This document shows, piece after piece, positions 22,661 to 33,324 of a DNA stretch of 33,854 nucleotides. Source of the stretch: Larix sibirica (lineage: Eukaryota > Streptophyta > Pinopsida > Pinales > Pinaceae). Position numbers and translations under genes: made by a program. The notes beneath the pieces are model-generated. The model was not told the origin of the DNA, ran no database searches, and saw nothing but the letters and a program-made list of their open reading frames with translations. How positions within the stretch are numbered: the stretch's first letter is position 1; each line of letters starts with the position of its first letter. Where the stretch lies: positions 1 through 33,854 of the forward strand of contig NWUY0304062964.1 of NCBI GenBank assembly GCA_004151065.3, in the 5' to 3' direction.

Positions 22661-23357
22661 GTATGCTAGTCAAGGTTGGTATGCAGTGCCAATGTTTAGC
22701 GACTTTATCCTTAAGGAATCCCTCCCTTTATATCTTCCCTTTTAGGTAGGTATTCTTTTATATCCTTGACTAGTCTTTCCCCCTCTAAATCCCTGAATGA
22801 CATGTGTTGTAACCTCTCCAGGTTGTCGTCCTCTTCTGGCTCTCAGCCTACCTTGACAAAGTTCTGAAAATCCCAATAGTCCTCTCCCCAATTACGAACT
22901 AGTTCTGGCTTCCGTTGTTGCTTATGCTGATGAGCTCTACATATACTCTGGCGGCCTATCATTTTTGTATGAAATAGGAATAATTTAATGGAGCTCAAAG
23001 CTGATGTGATACTAAGGGTCTTACCCAAGGTATGAAAATGTTGAGCGTAACCCTATTATGAGAGTCTCCCACTTCCGAATCTACCAATGAATTTGCTTGT
23101 GCAGGTACTAGGCCTTGGGGATGGCCCCCAAGGTATAAATAAACTTATGGACCCCTAATCTCTAGGAGGCTTTTTTTAGTTTAGTTTTGAATAACCCATT
23201 TGCATGTAGGAATAGATTGATCTTCCCCTCATAGATTTTAGGAAAGACCATTGGGTCGTCTATCACTGCTGGAATGTCAATTGTTTGATGCTATAGTGGT
23301 AGTGTGAATTGATGCTGCAACATTAGTTTCAATTTTTACTAACTTTAAGGGTAATCC

Positions 23358-23709
23358 TTATGAGTAGCCCACCATCCATCTAGCCAGTGTGGACTGCAAC
23401 GTCACATCCAGAGTTGGTGCCAACCGCTCTTCTAAGATCATGAAGCTCATGTTCTTGATAAATTCCTCAACATTCCCCGTGCCATCAAAGATAGGGGAAA
23501 CCGTAGTTCCACACCTATCCAGCTCGCTAACCTGGTCATAGTGCCATGTCAATATGAAATCTTGTGGTTGTGCTCTTGCCAATATTGCCATACCTCTTTA
23601 CTGTTTGAGTCTAGGAGAAAATGCTCCACCAACTTACTGACTCATTCGCTGTGGGATTGACATAGTCGTGCCTCATCCTGGCTGTCAAGTTATACAACTG
23701 AGAAATAGG
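23358..23709 (-). pseudogene. Gag-like segment of a Ty3/gypsy polyprotein
   Basis: From 23709 downward a NLTARMRHDYVNPTA stretch comes first, then a broken part, then PIFDGTGNVEEFI and LDVTLQSTLARWM. The F-D-G-T-G/EEF and A-x-W spacing is that of the plant retrotransposon gag domain. It lies between the protease-like segment (upstream) and the reverse transcriptase (downstream). That order differs from the textbook gag-protease-RT, although I recall predicted plant polyproteins with this arrangement. Stops and a frameshift separate it from both neighbours. Confidence 0.55.
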
Positions 23710-24123
23710 TTAGTTGTCCCTTCCATCTTCCATAGGCTCCACATAATGGGATCCTTCCTTTTGTTGGATCGATAGGTTGGAGGACAGGACCTTTAGTCCT
23801 TCTATTTTGAAGGATATTTCCCCCTTCTTCAGATTGATGATCGCTTCATTATTGCTAGCCCACTCGAACCCCAAGAGGGTAGGGTAAGTTTCCTTCTCAT
23901 ATACAATTTCGATAACCTTGAAATCAGCAACTGTCTGTACATTTCCAAGGTTTATATCCAAGCAGCCTATGGGGTAGATTCTGTATTGATTCGCAAGTGG
24001 AAACTGGATGGGAGAGAAAACCAAGTGTGGTCTTCCCATCATCTCCCATGACTTTTTTGGGGGAAGGATTCTCATGTAAGACCCTAGTTCTAGCTTTACA
24101 TTCTGGATCTCATATCCATGGAA
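23710..24123 (-). pseudogene. Retropepsin-like segment of a Ty3/gypsy polyprotein
   Basis: The frame contains PPKKSWEMMGRP, FSPIQFPLANQYRIYPIG and ADFKVIEIV, then YPTLLGFEWASNN. This is the order of the aspartic protease fold of plant Ty3 elements (flap region, then the hydrophobic LLG strand). The N-terminal catalytic D-S/T-G is not visible where expected. The upstream part (about 24123 to 24076) continues as FHGYEIQNVKLELGSY. A stop at 23708-23710 ends the frame. Confidence 0.65.
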
Positions 24124-24570
24124 CTATGCATCCATCTTGAATCCTCTCCCTGTCCTAGATTTCTTCTACCTGACCCTCCTAACATCTTCTTAGGTAGAGG
24201 TTCATTGATGAGCTCTTCTTCCCTCTATTTGAGGCAATGATTAATTATATACTGCAATTTCTCTCTAAAGCTTCCACGATTCAATATTTTAGCTAAAGAT
24301 AAGAACAAATCCTTGACTACTTCAGAGGGGTTTGGTTCCCCAATTTGTCCAGGTTCCAGTCTTTCTATTCTCTTGCCTGACCAAGAGTGATCAGTATAAT
24401 TTGGGGCCCTACCTAGTGTCGCTAGTTGCATCATCTCCCATCCCCACAATAGTTTGTTGTAGTGCTTCCGAGGCTTCTTGAAAAAACCTTCTACTTGACT
24501 GCATAAAAACGGTCGACCCAATAAAAAAATAGTAAGGTCCCAAGCCAATAAGAATAGGCTAGAAAACAAA
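24124..24570 (-). mobile_element. Probable N-terminal part of the same Ty3/gypsy element
   Basis: A frame from 24569 to 24225 runs into the protease-like segment through stops and frameshifts (EREEELINEPLPKK-type sequence around 24180-24230). It has no domain I can name. It is included because spacing and strand place it at the start of the polyprotein. A perfect 7-bp hairpin (GCCGGTT/AACCGGC, 24673-24693) lies about 100 bp beyond its end. Confidence 0.4.
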
Positions 24571-24933
24571 AACGAGAGTGGAATAAGCCCAGGTGATAGT
24601 TAATTTATATATCTCTATATAAGGGATGAGCTTTTATAAGAGCAAAGGGATATTCTTTTCCACTCGCCAAATGCCGGTTTATTCATAACCGGCCTACTTC
24701 GGGATCAGTTTACCCATTATAGGAGCCAACTTAAAGAGAGAGAGTGAAAATATAGCATTCTAAAGATGGTGGAGAGGAGTTAAAACAGCACCCTATTCCC
24801 TATCTATCCGTTTGTCATGTTCAGGTTTCCAAGAAGAGGTCTCCTATCAACTCCCTATCTTACTGGTCTTTATTAGTTCGGCAGGATAGATCTCGTCCCA
24901 GCGATCAAACTCTTTTATGCCTGGATCAGTTCC

Positions 24934-25588
24934 ATAGGCATTTAGCTAGATAGACAAATATATATATAAAAAAAATCTATTCCCACACCCTATTCGATCT
25001 GAAGAGAAAAGCTTTATGTTTTCTCAGTATGTATGACCAAGGAGGAACGAAGGATGTTGCCGCCGCATCTGCCCTGATGACGCACATGCTACTCAGGCTT
25101 ATTAGGCCCACATTGTTTTTCCGCTTGCTGGCCGGTTTCAATGACTGATTCCAATCCAATTAGTGCAAAAGGGACTGAAATTAATACTCCATTTCCGTTC
25201 CGCAACAACTAAAAACTAGTAGAGTAGAGCTACTTTCATTTCTTCTTGGAGGCGGAGCTACGCACTTTGCAATGTATATATGGCATCTTCTGTAGTAAAT
25301 GTCCTTTTGTTGGGGTTTAGTTGGGTTGGTGGATACTGCCATCGGTACATCAATATCCCGATCCCTGCAACTCAAGAGCCTGGCTACAAGCGCCTTTCTC
25401 CCTTCCCTTCCTTGGGTGAGGGTCGAGTGAAACAAACACCTATCATCTATAGATGTATAGCAATGAAAGGGAGGGACAGTTGACGGTATCACGGCTAATG
25501 TTAGCTAATCAATCATGGTATGAAGGAAGGAAGCTATTCTGCTCGATAAGATGGGAAGTAGATATCCTCCATCTAGCTAAATGCCTAT
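24934..25588. repeat. 18-bp perfect inverted repeat flanking ~620 bp
   Basis: ATAGGCATTTAGCTAGAT at 24934-24951 is the exact reverse complement of 25571-25588. The match does not extend on either side. The enclosed 620 bp shows no recognisable gene: the frames at 25181-25492 (minus) and 25280-25483 (plus) match nothing I know. Confidence 0.75.
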
Positions 25589-27723
25589 ATGAATGGTGAC
25601 CGCGGAAAGCAAGATGTTGATCTAAACCTGACTAACGTAGCCCCGTCGAGGTTGGTTAAGAACGACTTCCGAACAACGGTGGGCCAACAAAGGTTGTTCC
25701 ACTTGATTTACTAAAATCCAAGCTAAAGCAGGATCAACGAATAGCTCATTTTGGCATTTCTTATTTAAAAACAGCAGCAAATAAGAGCTTTCTGGAAACA
25801 ATAGACCAACCCACCAGAATGGGATGGAAACCCGTATAAACCCGAAGAATAATGGCATTCCATTTTGTTGCCATAAAGAGCATGATGAGCATTTCATAGG
25901 AGGTGTTTATGAGGAAGTTGGTTATTAAGTTACTATGAACCATCATACTATCACATTTGCTTGTTGCTTCAAGAACTCTATGTAGCGTAGCTCTGTCATC
26001 CATTAAATGAATAAAAAAGAAAACACAATTCCATTTTGACAGAAAGCACAAACCCTACCCACACTCGGGGGGTGAAGGGCAAATACCGGCACTTTACCTT
26101 TCCATGCCAAGCGCTTCAACCCGAGAAAACTTGACCCCTTCCTTATACTGATAAGGATAGGGTCTTTAGACACTCGACTGTTAAGGAAAGGTGATAGGGG
26201 AGGGCTTATTACATAAGTAATATCCACTTTGTTTCATGTTCCTAGGCGAAAAAGGAAAAATGAGAGTCCAAACAAAAGATTAAAGGGTAGTAGCTAACAG
26301 TGAAAATGACTATGTTAATTCTACCGGTTAGTGAAATATTTGTAATCCCAATTCTTCTCCCTTTAGTCGAGCCTGCTTGCGCCTTCTAAAAATTCCTTAA
26401 AGATAAGAGGGTTGGTTTAGGGCCCCCTACGGGGATTCATTCAAACGGGTTGGCACTTCACCACTTCTAGGAGCCTAAACGGGGATTTTACTCAAATAAA
26501 AGAAAAAGTTTCACCTGGTAAGGTTAACATACTTAGGTATACTTTCTGACGTAGCGTGGGCGTAACGTAATTTGGTAAACTTCCAGCTTTGAAGAATAAG
26601 TATGTAACGGGAATAAATTGAGAACTAACGTTTTCAAACAAAAACCGCTTCCGCCGCTTCCAATAGTTAACGTGCTGCTATGATGTAACTTGCATCCCGA
26701 GACAGCAGGGGTTTCCTCTCCTAACTAGAGTTTCCCCGCTCAACACCGGAGAGAGTAATCACCTCACATAAAAGCCAGCATAAGACACCATCGAAGCAAC
26801 CGATCAAAGAGACATAAAAACCCAAACTAAGCTTTATTGGGCTTAGAAGCGTAGAAGCATTACGGGCTTACTTGGAGTTTTTGGTGAGCCCAGACTGACT
26901 AAATCAATGTGTGATTTCAAAGGAATTGGCCGGGTGTGTCGGAGTTAGGGCTCTCTAAAATACACCATAGAAAGGGGAAGTTTTCTTGTTTAAACACACT
27001 ATCTATCTATCCCTATCAGTTTGCAAAAGGTTAGACCCAGTTATATACAGTGAGTTAGGGTCTCGTTCTTAAGGTAGCGGAGAGCAAAAAAAGGCGCCAA
27101 GGGGACGTGATTTACCAAGTTACCACCTATAACTGGTGTTATCCGGGACGAATTCAGAGACGTAGCTCAATCTTCCTGTTTCCTGGCTGAGCTGGGCCAG
27201 TAAAGTAAGCGTTTATAAGCTCCTAACTTACTTACTTCATTTAATGGGGGTGGAGAGGCGTAGCAGAAAACATGATAGTGGGCTCTGAGCGTCATAGCGG
27301 GATCGGATCTACTTTACGAACGAACTATGTCGCCCGCCTGCCCTATTTCTTTACGAATATGTCTTTCATGAACCATACCTCAGCATATTGAAAATACTTT
27401 CCTACCCATGTGGTCGAGCAAGGGCATGAAAAACCATACACATAACCGTATAACTCATTGCTGATGGGGACATCCAAAAGGTCCTTAAATACAAAAAAAG
27501 ACATAATGATGGGTTTAAAGTATGAAGATCAAGGAAAACAAATAAACATTCAGCTCCAACTGCGCGGGATAGTGACTAGATAAAATAAAGTAAACTAAAA
27601 AACCAAAATGAAAAAAGGAAAAACAAAAAGACTCTATCCTATCATGGTGGAAGGGCAATATTAACAAGGGTTCAGGTTCTATATAAATATAATGCCTATT
27701 AGGCAGGTGGGAGGGGCTTACAG
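25589..27723. other. Intergenic spacer, no gene recognised
   Basis: Overlapping minus frames at 25622-26051 are unbroken in parts but resemble no known family. ACGGGGATT words recur at about 26431 and 26479. A TTCTTAAGGTAGCGG word near 27066 recalls a large-subunit rRNA motif, but its flanks do not match rRNA. The style of the sequence would suit decayed group II intron DNA, but I found no domain V. Confidence 0.45.
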
Positions 27724-28522
27724 AAATAAGTATTTTAGAGGCTTCCCATTGACAGGCAGCGTTAAAGGAGTTCCATTAATTTTATTCATCATATAAGAAT
27801 CCAAACCACACTGCTTCTCTAGGAGGATCAATCCAAAGGGCATCAACCCTGGTATGCATTTAAGGTTTATCTCTAGCGCCTTGTCTCATAATAGAACAAG
27901 CTCCCCCCCCCCTTTTTTTTGGTCATCTTTCAATGTTTCGTAATCTAATCAAATTGTTTATTCATAGTATCCGGCTTCCTCTGTATCGCCTTCCAAGCCT
28001 GATTTCTTGGCTCTTCCAAGCACATTAATTGATAGTATCTTCACTGCAAAGAAGTCACTTATTATTCATCTTCAACTCCTGTAGCAAGGGAAAGGACATA
28101 TAGCTCCAAATGCACATATAACAGTGCATCTTTTCCATACACCAACATATATGAAGGCTATCTAGTACTTTCTTTCGGAGTTAATCTACTGGCCCATAAG
28201 GCTGCTAACAATTTGGTATGCCTATTTTGGGGGTTAGCAGAAACAGTCTTCAGGACTTGGATGATGGTCTTATTCATAGACTCTGTAAAACCCCCTGAAG
28301 GTAGTAATTAGAAGACTGTCTAGTAAGGATGCCATGCGTCCCACAGAGGGCAGTAAACTTGTAACTTACAAATCTAGAACCATTGTAAGTGATGAGCTTC
28401 TCAGGAATTCCGAACATGGACAAGATTTGATGTTCCAAAATATGGTGAAGTTGGGTAGCATTAGCATCTTTCAGTGCCACAACCTCAGACCACCCTGTCA
28501 AAAGAATATAAGGAAACAATAA
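27724..28522 (-). pseudogene. Ty3/gypsy integrase, core and C-terminal part, inactivated
   Basis: From 28519 the frame reads TGWSEVVALKDANATQ, then FGIPEKLITYNGSRFVS and RQSSNYYLQG: the integrase catalytic core between the second Asp and the Glu. The expected T-D-N-G reads T-Y-N-G (codon at 28385-28387), so the second catalytic Asp is lost. Downstream, in broken frames, come a YGPVD stretch, CMEKMHCYM (the VYGKEA-like region), then KPxMHTRVDALWIDP and ACQWEASKIL near 27745, which is the layout of the integrase C-terminal barrel. The N-terminal zinc finger and first Asp are missing beyond 28540. Confidence 0.8.
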
Positions 28523-29224
28523 TAATACACGAATTCCCTCTTATTATCCCGAAAGAAGAAACCTTCGGTAAGTACTAGTTCTTCTACCTAACCGAGGATA
28601 AACGCTTGCCCAGGTGGGTAAGGGGCTCTCCTCGGGCTGTCTTTCCTGTTGTTCTTAAACAAGAGTAACATTTGAAGAAATAAGAGTAACTTTTATAACT
28701 TTGATAAAACAATAAGGATTAAATTAAGAAATGTTCCTAGTGTTGTTGTCTGGTTGTTCCTATGGGTTTCCTAAGTTATAGATTCTATTTGTGAGGAATG
28801 ATCTAAGAATGAGTAATGCTTCCTTATCTTGCTAATGGAGTTATGGGTTCCTTAGCACCTTCTATACGGTACCTGATGCAACAAGGGGTGATTCCTGCTA
28901 TGAGGAATTAGACTAGACTAAGAATCTTTCCTTATGAAGGTTTAAGACTTATTAAGGTTTAACTTATTAAACCTCTATAATTTATTGATAAGAGAACCTA
29001 ATGCCTTGAGTAGATAACCTATCTAATCCCTTTCTAAGAACTCCTAATACCTTTACTTCCTTAATACCTTGAAGTAATAATAATAATTTATTACCTTTCC
29101 TCTAAGCACTTCAAATTGTCGCAGGGGATTCTAAAAGAAAATTACCTTCCCTTAGCTCATATTCAACCAACCTTATAAACTGCTAGTTCAACCAATCTTA
29201 TAAAGTGCCTTGCCTTCCCCTTTC
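28523..29224. other. Low-complexity AT-rich spacer between two retroelement fragments
   Basis: It is composed of drifting words such as AAGTAATAATAATAATTT, CCTTATGAAGG and AACCTCTATAA. No frame or domain is recognisable. It occupies the place where RT, RNase H and the integrase zinc finger would lie if the flanking fragments were one element. Confidence 0.5.
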
Positions 29225-30085
29225 TGTTCGCCGTTGGGTGTTTGTAGGGAGTAGTTCTCACTGGTTTAGCCCCCTCCTGTAGTAGTTATCCCTGGCGGAA
29301 TATCTCCCAAAACCTTGTCATGCTTGCTAAATAATGCCTGAATATCCACGTGATATGGCTGACTGTTGTCGGAAGTTTTCTAAGTCGTGATCAAAAACTC
29401 TGCTGCATATGCCAAATCCCCATGCCTGAACAATGCTTACATTCGCTTGGACAAAACTACCCTCGGGGAACCATTAGACATGCCTCTCAGAACTACTCTC
29501 TTACCGTCCGGTGCATTGAAGCCCATCTCCATGGCCTGATAGTTCCGTGAGATCGTTCCCAAAGTACTAAGCCACTGAACTCCTAAAACTGCATTAGTGT
29601 CTGCCAAATCCACCAAATAGAAGTCATCTGTCAAGTTGTAGTTGCCCAACGTTACATTCAACCGTGAAACCCTTTTAATGCATGGCATCGTGCACCCACC
29701 TGCTACTACAACACTGAATCCCTCAAAATCCTCCGTAGGAATTCCTCTCCTAGTTACCAAAGTTGAATCTATGAAGTTGTAGGTTGCCCCACCATCGATC
29801 AACACCGTGACACGCTGTCCCTATACTATTCCTCGAACCCTGAAAGTGTTAAATCTTGGAGCACCTGAAAGAGTAGCAATAGTTCCACCCTGAGGCTCTA
29901 CATCTGACTGATAAACATCCCCACTGCTATGTTAACTATCCTAGACCTATCTTGTCTCCTCTTCCTCATCACTGTCTGAGAGCACCTCTATGTAATGTAC
30001 CTTACCCTTCCCCATGCACCTGTGACCCGGTTCCCAGGGATCTCTGTAGTTAAAACATAACTTTTTTCAGTTCGTTCCAAGTCTC
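29225..30085 (-). pseudogene. Ty3/gypsy zinc knuckle, protease and start of RT, inactivated
   Basis: From about 30070 downward: KLCFNYRDPWEPGHRCMGKG, a CCHC nucleocapsid knuckle whose second Cys is Tyr, followed by HYIEVLSDSDEEEE. Then a protease frame, 29805-29437: VLIDGGATYNFID, where the catalytic D-S/T-G reads D-G-G (29788-29799), then VTLGNYNLTDDFY and AVLGVQWLSTLG. After a stop, FWEIFRQG and KPVRTTPYKHP mark the beginning of the RT region. An in-frame stop precedes the protease (about 29820). This is the expected domain order for a plant Ty3/gypsy polyprotein. Confidence 0.85.
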
Positions 30086-31643
30086 ATCATCTAACCTGTT
30101 CATCAATGACAATCACCCAACAACAACCTATGGAGTGCTGCTCATTGCTGAAGCCAGGAATACGAGGGATGGTAGCCACTATATAAGGCCACCTTTTCGC
30201 TAGTGAATTCCCCATCCCGTTGGGTCATGATAGGCCACCCTTTATAGAGAGAAATTACCACTTTGTGGGAAGGTTAGATTTAAGGGGGGGAGGTTACGTT
30301 TAGGTAGGGCGTTGCATGTGCTCAGGGGTGGGGCCGCTCAAACTGCTAGCTTGTGTACTCCTTTTTGAGAGTGATCCGTAGGCAATAAGCACATAAACCC
30401 TCCCTAATAAGTGAGTGAGTGAGAGTGGATTTTGATCTCGAAATGATCACTTCACTAGATATCTTTCTTAGGAGATAACCACTTATTTAATATGTAATAA
30501 CACTAGATTCCATGGGTTATTTCAATTTCCAGGTTTATAACAGTGTGCATTATCCTAGGAGATGGCGCATGCTTCTATGCATGTTTATCACTTTAAGTGG
30601 ATGTCCCTTTCTATAAAACATTCCCCATGCAGGTTGGACACACCTTCCTAGACTGAGTTAGGTTTAGGGTTTGACAATATAAACCTAGGCCAGGTACCTC
30701 AAAGTGTACTGAATTGAAATGTGCTCATTTCACCATAGGAAACCTCTATTACTAACCAACCATAGGCAACCTAATATAACTTCCCCCGAACCAATCACAT
30801 TTTAACAACCGACCCCAATGTAAGAACATGCTATCATCCATCTAGACCAACCCTTTGATGGTCATATGAAGATCATGTAATTGGTGGCAGTGCTCACATT
30901 CCTTTAAATAGACTTATCAATGGTGTCTCCTTGCCATGGATAACAAAATATCTAGGACATTTCTAGATTGCGTCGTCCTTCGCTGAGCTTGCATTGCAAT
31001 ACCTCATCGATCATCTGTCCTAGTACTTGGCTATATATCCTTGGTCCTCCTAGCCTACCCCAGGACTAGTACACCATCCTAAGCATCTCATCGGGCTATG
31101 CCAATAGTTGGTCAACAAGGCTACCAAACACTTGTCATGCAACCTTAACCAAGTTTTTCCCAGCTCACCATCCGACGTGCCACCTTTATTTACTTCATTT
31201 CCCATATTGATAGGTCCCCACGTTTATATTCTCTATCAGCTCCCGCAATGACACCTTTATTTACTTCATTTCCATACCTTTCTTTCATGAGCATCCACCC
31301 GAGACTTATCATATAGGTCTTGCCCTTCATAGCCCTTCATATGCCACTTTTATGTACTGAAATTACCAGTTTGACAAAGCCATGTTTCATACTATCTATC
31401 TATCATCTTCATATGATGCCACCTCTTCTCTAGCAAATTTACCACCTCGAAAATGACAATTTACCGTGGGGATTGCATGTTTTAGCTCCTTGGATCCTTG
31501 TGAAGTTTCCATTTGCTCTAAATCTGGCCTTAAATCTTGTTTCCTGGGTCCTAAAAACCTAGGTATCTTACATACTATGCCTTAAAGCCCTAGGTAACTA
31601 TTTCCTTGGTGTTTAAACCTAGAGGGCGCAGTTAAGGCAAGGT
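30086..31643. other. Spacer, possibly degraded gag/LTR or other nuclear-type sequence
   Basis: Just beyond the zinc knuckle a short IPRIPGF-type reading (minus) may be residual gag. Further on there is no protein similarity. 31181-31202 and 31252-31273 are identical 22-bp repeats beginning CACCTTTATTTACTTCATTT. I looked for a primer-binding site and LTR ends and found none that convince. Confidence 0.4.
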
Positions 31644-31918
31644 GTGTTTAGCTCTTTCCCACCCGTCGACCGGTCCGGCTACTACTTCAATTTCAATTCA
31701 AAGTCTTTGGGGCACTCCGACTTTCAACTTTATACTATAGCAGGGACCACACCAAATGAAAAACTCGAGCTGGTTGTTCTCATACTTACGGATAAATACT
31801 TCTATATAAGAATGGGGCATTCCATAGAATGGTGCCCATAGCCATATGTACTTACTAGTGCGCCGGGATTCAGTATATGCTGAGGACTGGCAACATTTTG
31901 ATAGAGCCCAGAAGGCCC

Positions 31919-31947
31919 CGCCCCTTAAGTAGTTAAGTAGAGGGGCG
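31919..31947. other. Perfect 7-bp GC-rich hairpin
   Basis: CGCCCCT (31919-31925) pairs with AGGGGCG (31941-31947) around a 15-nt loop containing a TAAGTAG direct repeat. It could stabilise a transcript end, but no gene lies next to it. Confidence 0.5.
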
Positions 31948-32326
31948 CATGGAAGAGCAATTTGGACTTGGTGATCGATCCGAGCGATATATTAGGTTAC
32001 AATAGATCGGACGGTGATCCTTGGAATGGAGGTGCGGAGAGGAGGAGGGCATATTCAATTGAGGTCTCTATTGGCTTGGCTACTTATAATATACCCTTAT
32101 AGCCCCTTACTCATGTTGTATAAAGGCGCCCCAAAACAACTTGGACTAAGGAATTAGCTTCTTCTACTTTACCAACTACTTTAGCCTAGCCCCGGAGGAC
32201 TAAGTAGCTAATAGGCCCCAAATAGGAGGTGGAAAAAGAAAAGGGAGGGCCATTCCTAATACTAATCTTATATTACTAATATAGAGAAGATTCCTCTATA
32301 ATGCGCGGTTTAATAAATTTATTACT

Positions 32327-33028
32327 TTACTGAACGTAGTGAAGTGAAGTAAAATGAACAAATTCCAGAATACTCAGCACTCTTCGCGCTTCAATGATGT
32401 TCGAAATCTCCTCGAGCTGATGCCCTTCTATATAGTCCAAATCCACCCATCCATAGGTGGAACAACCCAAGGTAGCCCAAGCCATAAAAAGGAGGCCTAT
32501 GGACAGGCCTATGGTAAGCCCCATAAAAACAGTCAATAAGTTATTAGGAGTCAAGGTCAGGGTAGCCAAAGAGGTGGGAGATAAGGTGGAAGCCGTGATA
32601 AAAGCTGAGTATAAGGCCAGCAGCCACCAAACAGCAGCTAACATCCGTAGCCAAAGCCGCATTGAGAGTAGCCCAAGCAGCAAACAAAGCCGACACCCCC
32701 ACCAATTAGGATATAACCCCCGGAAAAGCAAACCAATAAATATTAGCAGTATAAACCAACATAAAAGCATCAGTAATTTAGTTGTAAGCATCAAAAGAGG
32801 TAAAGTTAGCCAGCTCATAAGTTGTAAGCAAGGACCTAAAGCAAACCCCTTAAAGAATGAAAGCAGCAGACAGAAGCTAAGTAATCTACCAATAGAAATG
32901 GAAATGAAAGCAGTTAAGTAAGTTGGAAGTGGGTGCGAATTAATTATTTGGTTGCAGTTAAAATGTGGTTTGGGGTGCGAAATGGACTCCATGTTTCGTG
33001 CCTTATACCTTAGTTCCATGATTATCAT
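32327..33028 (-). CDS. Unrecognised hydrophobic open reading frame, ~233 codons
   Basis: From the ATG at 33028 to the stop at 32327 the minus strand is uninterrupted, the longest frame of the window. The frame also extends six codons upstream to a TTG. The product would be very rich in Leu, with about four to six possible membrane segments (for example LLSFCLLLSFF near residue 50, LLMLLCWFILLIFIGLLF near 85-100 and LLTVFMGLTIGLSIGLLF near 170) and a more polar C-terminus (EGHQLEEISNIIEARR). I recognise no family. The plus strand here is rich in AAGC, CAGC and AAACC words, and in another minus frame the sequence reads like the Ala/Thr/Val repeats seen at 16.5-18 kb. The open frame may therefore be a by-product of repeat composition. 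No homologue or start signal supports translation. Confidence 0.25.
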   Translation of the reverse strand: MIIMELRYKARNMESISHPKPHFNCNQIINSHPLPTYLTAFISISIGRLLSFCLLLSFFKGFALGPCLQLMSWLTLPLLMLTTKLLMLLCWFILLIFIGLLFRGLYPNWWGCRLCLLLGLLSMRLWLRMLAAVWWLLALYSAFITASTLSPTSLATLTLTPNNLLTVFMGLTIGLSIGLLFMAWATLGCSTYGWVDLDYIEGHQLEEISNIIEARRVLSILEFVHFTSLHYVQ

Positions 33029-33324
33029 TCCCCTTCCACCTAACAAAATCGTGAATTTTCATCTTTGCTTTATTAAAGAATTAATAATATAGGTTTTTTT
33101 AAGGAATTAAGATAGGTTATAGAGAAAAGTAAGGTCTCCTAAATAAGATATAATTAAGTCTGCTTTAAGTTATAGAAAGAAAGTAATCAAGTTTTTAAGT
33201 ATCTTTAGATAGAAGATCAGAATAGTAGTAACTAGTATGTTAGGAATAAATAGATAAGACTATATAAGTAAAGTAAACTCCTATTACTAGATAAGGAACT
33301 ATTACTAACTCAATCTATTACTTA

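Noticed and set aside
25622-26051. Two overlapping minus-strand frames suggestive of a broken gene
   Set aside because: I compared them mentally with the mitochondrial genes for tatC, sdh3, sdh4, ccm and matR and found no matching motif.
27060-27110. CTTAAGGTAGCGG word like the large-subunit rRNA core
   Set aside because: Flanking bases do not match the conserved rRNA context on either side.
27163-27210. TAGCTCAAT word suggesting a tRNA D-arm
   Set aside because: No acceptor stem, anticodon arm or T-loop at the required spacing.
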